Source: Pyropia yezoensis (Eukaryota; Rhodophyta; Bangiophyceae; Bangiales; Bangiaceae). Taken from it: DNA of 64,000 bases. The DNA lies in NCBI GenBank assembly GCA_009829735.1, contig CM020618.1:29798894-29862893 (forward strand), read 5' to 3'. The notes below the pieces were generated by a model. That model was given only the letters and a program-made list of their open reading frames with translations, made no database searches and was not told the origin of the DNA. The position numbers and the translations under genes are program-made. This document shows, one piece after another, positions 1-10,703 of this stretch. The first letter of the stretch is position 1, and each line of letters opens with the position of its first letter.

Positions 1-1086
1 TCATCAGGACAACTCACTCTACTTGAGGAGATGCTCCGCCTACACAAGTTTATCGAGTGGGAGAGCATCGAGCACAAGTTGCGCCGCCCCACTCGTGGGC
101 CCAAGGACGATGGCGCACTTCGACAGTTCGTATGGGTCGCTCGTGAACTTCACGACGGCCGTGTGGTCCTACGAGAAAGGTTGGGCATCAGGGACTACCC
201 GTATGCCCCGGGGGTGGATCGCCACACTGCGCCACCCCCGGACAAGGCCATAGTTATGGCCGTGCCCTCACATGATGACCATATGACTCAACCCACTGCG
301 GGGGCCCCAAGTCGGGGTCGCAGTTAAACCCGGGTCCCGCCACCTCGGCGTGCCCCTCCACTTCCTCCTGTCCCCTACCAGCCGCACGGGGACATCCCGA
401 TTAGCGTGGCCGTTGAGTCGTCCACCCCGGTGTCTCCCAACTTGGGGGCCACCCTCCTGACGGTATACCCCAAGTTGGTGTTACCGCCCACGCCTCTAAA
501 CTCAGAAATGATGATCACCACGTTGGTGCTTACCATTTCCTGGTTGGCCGCGTCGACCGCAACCCTTCAAATTTCCGAGACTCCTCAACTTGAGGAGCGC
601 GTTCGTACTGCAGTGGCGACCGCGAGTTGCGAGTCGGTGGCGGAGTTTATGACGGCCTAGTTGGCTCGCATTGGGGCTATTATGCCCCAGACAGCCCCGC
701 TTGGGCGTGGCAAACGTCGTGCGAGCCGGGCATACTCGCCTCCTCGCCGTCGTCGCCGACGCTCGCGGCGCTCTCACTCCGTGTCGGAAGACGAGTTGTC
801 TTACTCCGTCTCGGAGTCCTCTACTCCGTCAGAGTCGGAGTCGGTCCGGCGTCTGCGTCGCCAACTTGCGCGCAAGACTAAGCAGAAGAGCCGCCGCGGT
901 CGTCGCCACTTGCGCGACGGTGAGGGGCGCGACCGTGAGGGGCGCGACCGTGAAGGGCGCGACGGGTCCGACTTGGAGCCGCCGGCCCCCCCGACTGGTG
1001 GGGAGCGTTATCGCCGGGGGACTCGCCGCTCGCCTCCACGTGAGGGCGAGGGCCGTGGGGTTGGAGAGTCTAGCGTGCATGCCTAG
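1..1086 (+). pseudogene. Antisense ORF of family 1 element, copy A, 3' part
   Basis: One plus-strand frame is open from the window start to 1086, broken by TAA at 325-327 (TAC in copy B) and TAG at 658-660 (also present in copy B). The first part encodes a globular-looking segment (LHKFIEWESIEHKLRRP) and then Pro/Thr-rich sequence. After the TAG, 661-1086 encodes an Arg/Ser-rich tail with RRRRRRSRRS and SVSESSTPSESES runs, like SR proteins. The ORF lies downstream of pol, on the opposite strand, and converges with it. The best counterpart is 44814-46172 in copy B. No known family was recognised. Function is unknown; an RNA-binding or nuclear role for the Arg/Ser tail is only a guess. Confidence 0.7.
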
Positions 1087-1197
1087 TTGGCAGCTGCCTT
1101 TGTTGTGAGAGTGCGAGGGTTAGGGCTGTAGTTAAAAGCCACTCTGCGTACCACTTCGACTTGAAGCACTCTACTGGCACTGTTGCTCGGCCTTCCC

Positions 1198-4100
1198 TCA
1201 CGTTGAGGGGGGGCTGTTAGTGTCTATCTCATTCCGGGCACAGTATGCCCGGACCTTCTCAGCGGGAAGGTCCTCCACATACTCCCACGTATCATCCTTG
1301 GCTTTGTAGCCAAACCAACGCACCCTCAACATGAGGCGGTTAGTGTCCTCATCCCAGCCGTGGTCGATGAACTTATCGAACACTTACTCCTGCGGGCCCT
1401 GTTTGGCCGCAGGCAGCGAGGGGAGGCGCCACGCTTCCAGCGCCCGCGCCCAAGCTGGGTCGCCTGCAGGTGGTGGTGCAACTTTGACCACGTCCTGTCC
1501 GTTCTCTGTGCGGACCCCATCGTCACTTTCGATCGTGAAGCGCCGCCCATCAGTACGAAGGACCTGGTACGGCCCCTTCGTCTGGAGTACCAACTTACCC
1601 CCAGTGGGGGTGTGTGAGTGAACCAATACCCAATCACCCTGCTCGGGGACATGCTTAGCATTGCGCACCTTTTTGTCAAAGGTACGCTTGTAGCGCTTTT
1701 GTGCTTTGTCCATCTCAGCCCTGACTTTGCGGATGAGGTGTTCAAGCCTAGCAGCGAACTCCGCCTTAATCTCAGTAGAAGTAGGCGTACTGCCACCATC
1801 CTCCCTAGTTGGGAGCGGCCGCCGCACGGAAATAGACCGCACGCGGCGGGGGGTCACAAAAGCGAGGGGTACCTCCCCGGTAGATGAGTGAACCTGCGAA
1901 TTGTAGGCAGTGGTAAGAATAGAAATGTATTGGTCCCACGTCTTCACATGCTCACTCACATAGTGGCGCAGCTGCCGAACAATAGTTTTGTTGAAGCGCT
2001 CCACCTGCCCGTTAGTTTGTGGGTGGTAGGGGGTAGCATAGTTTGCCTTAACCCCCAACATATCCAGCACTCCCTGAAACAGTACAGACGCAAATTGCGG
2101 TCCATTGTCCGATAGTGTACTATCCGGAATGCCATACGCGGCAACCCAGTGATCTAGGAAGGCTGACACGACCGACATGGCCGTGATCTCTGCCAGTGGG
2201 ATCGCTCGCGTAAGTTTTGTGAAGCGGTCACAGATGACCAGGAGGTACTGGTTGCCCCCCTCGGTCACTGGAAGTGGCCCAAGGATGTCCATCGCCAACA
2301 CGGCAAAGGGCTCCTTGGCCGGGAACAATAGCATAGCCGTAGTAGGCCGCCGTTCCATCAGACGGTTCTGTGCACAACTTGTGCAGGCAGCTACCCAACT
2401 GTAGATGTCCACCACCATGGACGGCCAGTAGTACCTGGTCCTAAGGGTCCGGTACAGTTTACTAGACCCCAGGTGTCCACCTGTGGGAGCGTTATGCTCC
2501 CTCTCAAGGATACTGTCCTTGAGGGATGCGGGGACGACAAGTTGTTCGGTCCCCTGGAATACCCCCCTCCTCATGAGGAGGCCATCGTCTCCCAGAAAGA
2601 ACCGCGTCTCCGCCACTGTATCCAGTGTATCCCTCTGCGACTTGCAGAAGGGATCCTCGGCCTGGGCCTTCACCACCTCGTCCAGGGACAGGGGCAAGTA
2701 CTTCTTGTTCCCTGGCGCCTCGGGGTTCAACGCCTGACCCGAGCGCGTGACTACGCCCACGATGGGGATGTTCTCATCGACTGGGTTAGTGTCCAGCCCC
2801 TCGGTAGGTACCCGAGAGAGGCCGTCGGCAAGGGCATGTTGCCTGCCAGGTCGGTACTCAATATCAAAGTTGAAGGGTGCCAGTCGCACCCTCCACCGGT
2901 TGAGACGAGTGTTCGTACAGTCCGTCTTAAAGATGAACTGCAACGCGCGGTGGTCACAGCGGATGAGGAACTTCTCACCCTCCAGGTAGTGACGAAGTGA
3001 CGTCACCGCCCACACCACTGCGAGTCCTTCCAACTCGGTGACTCCGTAGTTCTTCTCGGCCGAGTTCAGCCCCTTACTAAAGTATCCCACCGGCAAGTAC
3101 TCCTTGTCCGGCTGCTGCTGAAGCAACACACAACCAAGTTGGTCGTAGCTAGCGTCCACATCCAGGATGTAGTGGCCTCCCAACCTGGGAATAGCCAAGA
3201 TGGGGGGCTTCAGCAGAAGGTCCCGAAGAGTCTCAAAGGATTCCTGCTCCACCCGACTTGGGGGAGGCAGGTTCTTCGGTAGCGTTGAGCTCACTAACTC
3301 ATTCAACGGCTTCGCCACCTTGGCGAAGCCCTTGGTGAAACGTCGGTACACGTTACACATCCCGAGGAAGCTCCTCATCTGGGTCTGTGTCCGGGGGTAC
3401 TGAGCCTTACGGATGGCCCTCAAGTTTTTCTCGTTGACACTGAGACGCCCCGGACGGACAACATGTCCCAAGTATTCCACATCTTGAGTAAAGAGGTGGC
3501 ACTTACTCGCCTTCAGTGACACACCGGCGTCAGCAAGTAGCTTGAACACCTGGCCAAGATGGCCAATGTGTTCCTCCGGACTTGGGGAGAACACAATGAT
3601 ATCGTCTAGGTACACGAGACAGATCTGCCACCGTACTCCGGCCAGAATCATGTCAATAGCGCGCTGGAAAGTTGCCGGCGCGTTGCACAGTCCAAACGGT
3701 AGGCGCTTGCACTGGTAGGTACCACAGTGACAGGTAAAGGTAGTTTTATGCCTGTCCTCTGGGGCAATGGGAATTTGCCAGTACCCCGCGTTACAGTCCA
3801 GGGTAGAGAACACGTTTGCCTCCCCCAGAGAGTCCAGACAGTCGTCCATCCTAGGTAGGGGATAACTGTCCTTCACCGTGCTCTCGTTGAGCTTACGGTA
3901 GTCGATACAAAACCGGGGGGTCCCATCAACTTTGGGGACGATAACCACCGGACTCGCCCACTCGGCGTTACTGGCCTCGATCACATCAAGGGCCTCCATG
4001 CGAGCAACTTGCTCCTTGACGAGGGCCCTTGAACGGGGTCCTCCCCTATACGGTTGTTGGCGTATAGGGGGTGCACCGGGCTTCAACTCGATCCGGTGCT

Positions 4101-4569
4101 GGGTGGCTCTCATGAGTCCCAATGGACCATCCCACAACTTGTGATATTGGTCCAAGAGGCGTTCAACTTGAACCCTCAACCTGGGTGGAACACCCTCCAT
4201 GTTCACATGGGGTCGAGGAGAGGCGGCCGACTTGGCTTGGTGCTTCTCCATTCCGGACTTCGGGTCGCTACTCGCGCCCGCATTGAGGGTAACCGCTACT
4301 ACCGGTCCCTCATATTGGTCGATATAGCCGAACTTGGCCCCCGACTTGAAGTACTTGGGCGACGAGCTCAGGTTCATAACCTGGATCCTCCAAGGGACTC
4401 CGGCTTTGGAGTCCATCGTGCCAAGGGTAACATGCACTTGGTGCTTGCGAGCGAGACGGGGGTAAGGGTGCACCAACCCGTTCCCCGTATATTCAGTTAC
4501 AACGTCAACGTGCGCCACCGAGTTGGGGGGCAACGTGACTTTACGGGCCAAACGCAGGGTAGCAGTAAA
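1198..4569 (-). pseudogene. pol: pol fragment of copy A: reverse transcriptase, RNase H, integrase, chromodomain
   Basis: The minus-strand frame starts inside pol at the protease-RT spacer (FTATLRLARKV), directly after the LTR. In order it shows reverse transcriptase with LPFGLCNAPATFQ and the YLDDI catalytic motif, RNase H (DVDASYDQLG), and integrase with an HHCC zinc site (HNAPTGGHLG then CTSCAQNR) and DDE core motifs MDILGPL, DNGPQ and NGQVERFN. A TAA at 1384-1386 replaces the Tyr codon of copy B. It cuts off a C-terminal chromodomain-like segment (RLMLRVRWFGYKAKDDT, 1198-1383). The chromodomain marks a chromovirus-type Ty3/gypsy element. gag and the protease active site are absent. Confidence 0.9.
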
Positions 4570-5038
4570 TGTGGCAAAAACCACTAGCACACACGGCACC
4601 CAAGTTAGGGCGGTGTGCTAGGGCTGCCTCCCGTGTCGGGGGAACCGGAAGAAGTGCAAGTCGCACACACTCTGTCCCTGTTGTGGGGCAAACCCCCCAC
4701 GGACAAACAAGAGGATGGTGTGTGGTCCAACAGATTCCTGGTCGGGACGGGGACGCAGGGCCAAGCCCCGCTGTCCCTCCCCTTATCCCCCCAGGGCCCA
4801 CTCAGAATCTCGCCACTCAGAATCTCCCACCCCAGCACCTGCCCACCGGGCCACACGAAAATTCAAGACGATAAATGCAGAAAACCCTCAAATCCAAGTT
4901 GGATTTACTACTAAGCTAACTATCCCAAACTTAGGGAATATGGACCCAAATGCAGGGGGAGGAACGGATCAGGCTAGTGGCCTGCCGCCCCTTGCATGGC
5001 ACGTGTTGCCCCCGTACCTGGGGGTCAATACTGCCACA
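4570..5038 (-). repeat. LTR of family 1, copy A (469 bp)
   Basis: The repeat is bounded by TGTGGCA and TGCCACA inverted termini and is 469 bp long, the same as three other copies in the window (10704-11172, 42548-43016, 47607-48075). On the minus strand it begins TGTGGCAGTATTGACC and ends TTTTTGCCACA. A perfect hairpin with 6-bp arms and loop AAGTT lies at 4890-4906 and recurs in the other copies. On its 3' side it joins pol directly rather than a primer site. Confidence 0.9.
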
Positions 5039-8000
5039 CTCCCCTGCTGCTCCACCAAATGTGGCAAACTCCACTAGCACACACGGCACCCAGTCACCCT
5101 GCTCGGGGACATGTTTAGCATTGCGCACCTTTTTGTCAAAGGTACGCTTGTAGCGCTTTTGTGCTTTGTCCATCTCAGCCCTGACTTTAGGGATGAGGTG
5201 TTCAAGCGTAGCGGCGAACTCCGCCTTACTCTCAGTAGGAGTAGGCGTACTGCCACCATCCTTCCTAGTTGGGAGCGACCGCCGCACGGCAATAGACCGC
5301 ACGCGACGGGGGGTCACAAAAGCGAGGGGTACTTCCCCTGTAGATGAGTGAACCTGCGAATTGTAGGCAGTAGTAAGGATAGAAATGTATTGGTCCCACG
5401 TCTTCACATGCTCACTCACATAGTGGCGCAGCTGCCGAACAATAGTTTTGTTCAAGCGCTCCACCTGCCCATTAGTTTGTGGGTGGTAGGGGGTGGCATA
5501 GTTTGCCCACACCCCCAACATATCCAGCACTCCCTGAAACAGTACAGACGCAAATTGCGGTCCATTGTCCGATAGTGTACTATCTGGGATGCCATACGCG
5601 GCAACCCAGTGATCTAGGAAGGCTGACACGACCGACATGGCCGTGATCTCTGCCAGTGGGATCGCTCGCGTAAGTTTTGTGAAGCGGTCACAGATGACCA
5701 GGAGGTACTGGTTGCCCTCCTCGGTCACGGGCAGTGGCCCAAGGATGTCCATCGCCAACACGGCAAAGGGCTCCTTGGCCGGGAACAATAGCGTAGCCGT
5801 AGTAGGCCGCCGTTCCATCAGACGGTTCTGTGCACAACTTGTGCAGGCAGCCACCCAACTGTAGATGTCCACCACCATGGACGGCCAGTAGTACCTGGTC
5901 CTAAGGGTCCGGTACAGTTTACTAGACCCCAGGTGTCCACCTGTGGGAGCGTTATGCTCCCTCTCAAGGATACTGTCCTTGAGGGATGCGGGGACGACAA
6001 GTTGTTCGGTCCCCTGGAATACCCCCCTCCTCATGAGGAGGCCATCGTCTCCCAGAAAGAACCGCGTCTCCGCCACTGTATCCAGTGTATCCCTCTGCGA
6101 CTTGCAGAAGGGATCCTCGGCCTGGGCCTTCACCACCTCGTCCAGGGACAGGGGCAAGTACTTCTTGTTCCCTGGCGCCTCGGGGTTCAACGCCTGACCC
6201 GAGCGCGTGACTACGCCCACGATGGGGATGTCCTCATCGACTGGGTTAGTGTCCAGCCCCTCGGTAGGTACCCGAGAGAGGCCGTCGGCAAGGGCATGTT
6301 GCCTGCCAGGTCGGTATTCAATGTCAAAGTTGAAGGGTGCCAGTCGCACCCTCCACCGGTTGAGACGAGTGTTCGTACAGTCCGTCTTAAAGATGAACTG
6401 CAACGCGCGGTGGTCACAGCGGATGAGGAACTTCTCACCCTCCAGGTAGTGACGAAGTGACGTCACCGCCCACACCACTGCGAGTCCTTCCAACTCGGTG
6501 ACTCCGTAGTTCTTCTCGGCCGAGTTCAGCCCCTTACTAAAGTATCCCACCGGCAAGTACTCCTTGTCCGGCTGCTGCTGAAGCAACACACAACCAAGTT
6601 GGTCGTAGCTAGCGTCCACATCCAGGATGTAGTGGCCTCCCAACCTGGGAATAGCCAAGATGGGGGGCTTCAGCAGAAGGTCCCGAAGAGTCTCAAAGGA
6701 TTCCTGCTCCACCCGACTTGGGGGAGGCAGGTTCTTCGGTAGCGTTGAGCTCACTAACTCATTCAACGGCTTCGCCACCTTGGCGAAGCCCTTGGTGAAG
6801 CGTCGGTACACGTTACACATCCCGAGGAAGCTCCTCATCTGGGTCTGGGTCCGGGGGTACTGAGCCTTACGGATGGCCCTCAAGTTTTTCTCGTTGACAC
6901 TGAGACGCCCCGGACGGACAACATGTCCCAAGTACTCCACCTCTTGAGTAAAGAGGTGGCACTTACTCGCCTTCAGTGACACACCGGCGTCAGCAAGTAG
7001 CTTGAACACCTGGCCAAGATGGCCAATGTGTTCCTCCGGACTTGGGGAGAACACAATGATATCGTCTAGGTACACAAGACAGATCTGCCACCGTACTCCG
7101 GCCAGAATCATGTCAATAGCGCGCTGGAAAGTTGCCGGCGCGTTGCACAGTGCAAGCGGTAGGCGCTTGCACTGGTAGGTACCACAGTGACAGGTAAAGG
7201 TAGTTTTATGCCTGTCCTCTGGGGCAATGGGAATTTGCCAGTACCCCGCGTTACAGTCCAGGGTAGAGAACACGTTTGCCTCCCCCAGAGAGTCCAGACA
7301 GTCATCCATCCTAGGTAGGGGATAACTGTCCTTCACCGTGCTCTCGTTGAGCTTACGGTAGTCGATACAAAACCGGGGGGTCCCATCAACTTTGGGGACG
7401 ATAACCACCGGACTCGCCCACTCGGCGTTGCTGGCCTCGATCACGTCGAGGGCCTCCATGCGAGCAACTTGCTCCTTAACGAGGGCCCTTGAACGAGGTC
7501 CTCCCCTATACGGTTGTTGGCGTATAGGGGGTGCACCGGGCTTCAACTCGATCCGGTGCTGGGTGGCTCTCATGAGTCCCAATGGACCATCCCACAACTT
7601 GTGATATTGGTCCAAGAGGCGTTCAACTTGAACCCTCAACCTGGGGGGGACACCCTCCATGTTCACATGGGGTCGAGGAGAGGCGGCCGACTTGGCTTGA
7701 TGCTTCTCCTTTCCGGACTTCGGGTCGCTTCTTGCGCCCGCGTTGAGGGTAACCGCTACTACCGGTCCCTCGTGTTGGTCGATATAGCCGAACTTGGCCC
7801 CCGACTTGAAGTACTTGGGCGACGAGCTCAGGTTCATAACCTGGATCCTCCAAGGGACTCCGGCTTTGGAGTCCATCATGCCAAGGGTAACATGCACTTG
7901 GTGCTTGCGAGCAAGACGGGGGTGAGGGTGCACCCACCCGTTCCCCGTAAAATCAGTTACAACATCAACGTGCGCCACCGAGTTGGGGGGCAACGTGACT

Positions 8001-8641
8001 TTGCGGGCTAAACGCAGGGTAGCAGTAAACCCTTCCCTCACCGAACAAACAGGCTTCGACTGTGAGACTGTCACAGGAGCCACAGACTTTCCTTTACCAA
8101 GGATGGGGATAGTCTCCCCATTCATCAACTTGACCCAGTACTCAGGGCCACAAATCAAAGGCACTTGTGTAACAACATAAGGGGTACCCAGAAGCAGGGG
8201 TACCGATATATTCTCAACTACGCCATAGGTCACGTCGACCTCATGGGTCCCCAACCTAGTTGGTAGGGTCACGGCACCAACGATGGGAAGTACCCCACCA
8301 TTGATTTCAATCATATGGTCAGCTTTGGACCTCCAGCGTTGGAGCTTCACCTCCTTTGGTAATAGCGACTTGCGTATCAAGGAGGCTCCTGACCCGGTAT
8401 CAAGTACGATACGGGTATAGCATGCACGGCCGGGGGCAAGTTGCACCCGTCCAGCCACCTGGAAGTTCTCACCCATCAGCACCACCATGACCCGACGTGG
8501 GTTTACGTTCTTGCGGAGTCCTACCCGAGGTGGGCGGACTCCCTTAGGTCGCCGCAGTATCCGGCACGGTTGTTTCGTCCTCCTGGCCCACTTGGCCGAG
8601 GCTGCCGTTGTGAGCTTCGGACGACCAGCCCCAACGGTCAT
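4931..8641 (-). CDS. pol: pol polyprotein of copy A': protease, reverse transcriptase, RNase H, integrase (C-terminus replaced)
   Basis: The ATG start overlaps the gag stop in the tetranucleotide ATGA (8641-8638). Visible order: retroviral-type aspartic protease with the DTGSG active site near residue 81, RT with YLDDI near residue 524, RNase H with DVDAS, then integrase with its HHCC finger near residue 890 and DDE motifs MDILGPL, DNGPQ and NGQVERLN. The RT motif reads LPLALCNAP instead of LPFGLCNAP in copy A, a likely damaging change. From about 5092 the frame leaves pol and runs into LTR and primer-site sequence, so the last ~65 integrase residues and the chromodomain are lost and the final ~55 residues are non-homologous. 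It makes element cDNA and integrates it; here it is probably defective. Confidence 0.9.
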   Translation of the reverse strand: MTVGAGRPKLTTAASAKWARRTKQPCRILRRPKGVRPPRVGLRKNVNPRRVMVVLMGENFQVAGRVQLAPGRACYTRIVLDTGSGASLIRKSLLPKEVKLQRWRSKADHMIEINGGVLPIVGAVTLPTRLGTHEVDVTYGVVENISVPLLLGTPYVVTQVPLICGPEYWVKLMNGETIPILGKGKSVAPVTVSQSKPVCSVREGFTATLRLARKVTLPPNSVAHVDVVTDFTGNGWVHPHPRLARKHQVHVTLGMMDSKAGVPWRIQVMNLSSSPKYFKSGAKFGYIDQHEGPVVAVTLNAGARSDPKSGKEKHQAKSAASPRPHVNMEGVPPRLRVQVERLLDQYHKLWDGPLGLMRATQHRIELKPGAPPIRQQPYRGGPRSRALVKEQVARMEALDVIEASNAEWASPVVIVPKVDGTPRFCIDYRKLNESTVKDSYPLPRMDDCLDSLGEANVFSTLDCNAGYWQIPIAPEDRHKTTFTCHCGTYQCKRLPLALCNAPATFQRAIDMILAGVRWQICLVYLDDIIVFSPSPEEHIGHLGQVFKLLADAGVSLKASKCHLFTQEVEYLGHVVRPGRLSVNEKNLRAIRKAQYPRTQTQMRSFLGMCNVYRRFTKGFAKVAKPLNELVSSTLPKNLPPPSRVEQESFETLRDLLLKPPILAIPRLGGHYILDVDASYDQLGCVLLQQQPDKEYLPVGYFSKGLNSAEKNYGVTELEGLAVVWAVTSLRHYLEGEKFLIRCDHRALQFIFKTDCTNTRLNRWRVRLAPFNFDIEYRPGRQHALADGLSRVPTEGLDTNPVDEDIPIVGVVTRSGQALNPEAPGNKKYLPLSLDEVVKAQAEDPFCKSQRDTLDTVAETRFFLGDDGLLMRRGVFQGTEQLVVPASLKDSILEREHNAPTGGHLGSSKLYRTLRTRYYWPSMVVDIYSWVAACTSCAQNRLMERRPTTATLLFPAKEPFAVLAMDILGPLPVTEEGNQYLLVICDRFTKLTRAIPLAEITAMSVVSAFLDHWVAAYGIPDSTLSDNGPQFASVLFQGVLDMLGVWANYATPYHPQTNGQVERLNKTIVRQLRHYVSEHVKTWDQYISILTTAYNSQVHSSTGEVPLAFVTPRRVRSIAVRRSLPTRKDGGSTPTPTESKAEFAATLEHLIPKVRAEMDKAQKRYKRTFDKKVRNAKHVPEQGDWVPCVLVEFATFGGAAGECGSIDPQVRGQHVPCKGRQATSLIRSSPCIWVHIP
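5039..5092 (-). other. Chimeric junction: LTR tail plus primer-binding site between copies A' and A
   Basis: Reading minus, pol of copy A' stops at codon EQGDWV and joins the last 32 bp of an LTR (5091-5060). A TTTGGTGGAGCAGCAGGGG primer-site stretch (5059-5039) follows, then the complete LTR of copy A. CCCA is shared at the pol/LTR breakpoint (5089-5092). This order (LTR end, PBS, LTR start) cannot arise by simple insertion. It suggests template switching in reverse transcription or a recombinational deletion. Confidence 0.75.
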
Positions 8642-10584
8642 TCGTTTCCCGCCGACTTGGCGTCCGAATCTGAGGGCGGGGAGGAAGACGACGAGTCCGA
8701 GGACGACGTGTCCGCCTCCTCCGCCGAGGGTGTGGCGACCGCAACGACCGGTCGAGACCCACCCTCGCGGCGTGAACGTACTTCGTTCGTAGCCGACTTT
8801 TTACTCGCATTCCTAACAAGTTGTTGGATGCGTTTACTCAACTTGGGGCAATCATATGCCCAGTGACCATCGGAGTTGCAGTTCCAACACCGATGGTCCG
8901 TTCCGGGAGGGGTCTTCCCAACTGGGGAAGACGAAGGGATACCCTGGGAAGTTCCCACGGCAGCTACCACCCTCTCCTTGCGGATTCGGCGTGCCTCTCT
9001 CAACTCTCTGGCCTGGCGCGCCTCCTCCCGTTCCTTGGCCAACTCGGCCTGACGCTCCTGGCGTTGTTCCTCCCGCAACTTGCGGTAGGCCTCGCCTCTG
9101 CGATAGGCGAACCTGGCCAACTCGGCCAGGGTCGCCCGGGCAGTGTTATGCTCCCGGGTCTCCATCCGGACTGACCAATGGAGTACCTCCATAAACCGAC
9201 TCTTCACCACAGCTTGTGGATGAAGAAACCCACAAAGATTGTTGAGCTTACGGACTCGCTCCGCAAAGGACAACTCGTCCTCCGCCTCTTCCTGATGGGC
9301 TTGCGTAAACTCCTCGACTTGAGAAGCCAACGCTGCCTCATCAACCATGGCTCTCAACAACCAGTTGAACAGCTCCAAATAGGACGTCACCTCCCCAGCG
9401 CCTCCACTTGAGGAGCTGGGCATGACGGACATAAGTTCTGTCCGTAGGTCGCCCTTCGTAAACTCCTGTAGCATGTAAAAAGCCATGCCTTCGCTTATGG
9501 CATTGTCGTCACAGGCTTTTGTGAAACGACGTAGGAACTCAAAGACACGGAGGGGGGGAGTTCCGTCCCACTCCGCTTTGTGCCCAAAAGAATGAAGTGC
9601 ATTCTTCTTGGCACGGCCCATGGCTCGGGCCTGGTCAGGACCATACGCCACCGACTTGTTGTGGAGGGCGTAGGTCTCACAGTCAAAGATCCTCTGGTAG
9701 ACCGGGTTGGCTACCTGGATCTTGGGCGGCACCTCACGTAAAGGGAACAGCCGCTGTGGCACTGGGGTAAGTTCACTCTCAGTGCCTGTAGTCCGGCGCG
9801 GCGCGCTTGGTGTAGCCGCCGGCGTTTCCGGGGGGAACTCCCCCGTGAAGGGCGTACGCCCCACCGAGTATGGTGTGGCTCCCTCGTTGGGAGTCACAGG
9901 TGTCGCCCCCAGTTCGGGGCGACCAGAGATAGGCGTAAGGGGGGATTCCCCCTGCGCCTGCGGGCTCGAAAGCCCCAATCCGGTCTGGACATTAAGGCCA
10001 TCTGGCAAACTCGCCACAATCTGATTCAGAATAGTATTCGTCATCGTGACCACCAGGTCCGGCAAAGTCTGCCGCAACACATTGGTCGCCTCCCGACGGA
10101 CAGTTTCCGCGAGGAGGGGATTGACGACTCCAGTTGAGTCTCGGTCCGCCTCCGGGAGTCCACCTGAGGGGTAACCACGTTCCTCAGGGGTCTCAACCGG
10201 GGGCATGGGCGCGAGCCCATCGCCGACCAACGGAGGTCCGCCGTCCTCCGAAAGCCTAGTTGGCGACGGCTCCAAGCCAAAGTTGGCTCCAACCCGAGTG
10301 GAGCCCGCGGGGACAGTCCTCACCCCTTGGGACGTTCCCGTTGAGTATACCACACGGTGGCCAGACTTCGGCCCACCCACATCAGAAGTGTCACCCGAGT
10401 GAACTCCCGACTAAGTCGGGATGGCCTGTTGCCCGCTCGTACTTCCAGTCCTGCTGGTTTGAGGGACCTCTAGTCCCTCTGCGACCCCAGGTAAACCCAC
10501 CTGTGTCTCACCAGTATTCAAAGGCACTGAAGTACGTGCGTCACCCGTGTACTCCCCGGACGACGGGGGGTCCGAACTAGCCAT
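8638..10584 (-). CDS. gag: gag-like protein of copy A' with CCHC zinc knuckle and one in-frame TAG
   Basis: From the ATG at 10584 (MASSDPPSSGEYTGD) the frame stays open to the stop at 8638-8640, apart from a single TAG at 10413-10411 inside the loop of a 6-bp-stem hairpin (10405-10421). Without readthrough the next in-frame ATG is near residue 59 after the stop (MPPVETPEERG). The core resembles gag capsid sequence (PLRVFEFLRRFTKACDD, then TSYLELFNWLLRAMV). A Glu/Arg-rich helical segment follows, then one zinc knuckle, CWNCNSDGHWAYDC (CX2CX4HX4C), and an acidic Ser-rich tail. The stop overlaps the pol ATG by four bases, which fits coupled termination and re-initiation. Copy B keeps only the N-terminal piece of this gene (about 43350-43500). 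Confidence 0.85.
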
Positions 10585-10684
10585 GTTGGCTGACGATCCG
10601 TATGACACGATCCAAGACCACCGTTCCTCTGAGACAGAGGGCCCCCTACAACCGGGTGCACCCGGAGGCAAAGTTTACCTCTGT

Positions 10685-10701
10685 CCCCTGCTGCTCCACC
10701 A
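10685..10701 (-). promoter_or_regulatory. Primer-binding site of family 1
   Basis: Two bases inside the 5' LTR, the minus strand reads TGGTGGAGCAGCAGGGG. It starts with TGG, as expected for pairing to a tRNA 3'-CCA end. Near-identical sequence follows the 5' LTR of copy B (43019-43035, two differences) and the first LTR of the TRIM (61516-61532, one difference). The primer tRNA was not identified. Confidence 0.7.
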
Positions 10702-10703
10702 AA

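Larger units (their letters stand above)
1..5038 (-). mobile_element. Family 1 Ty3/gypsy LTR element, copy A (gag-less, truncated at window edge)
   Basis: Read on the minus strand this copy has a full LTR (5038-4570) fused directly to the pol reading frame (4569-1198), then a plus-strand antisense ORF (1-1086) that runs off the window. The primer site, gag, protease and start of pol are missing. The LTR end is joined to pol across a shared AAA at 4567-4569, consistent with a microhomology deletion. Pol carries a premature TAA at 1384-1386. The copy is almost certainly non-autonomous. Its 3' LTR would lie left of position 1. Confidence 0.85.
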
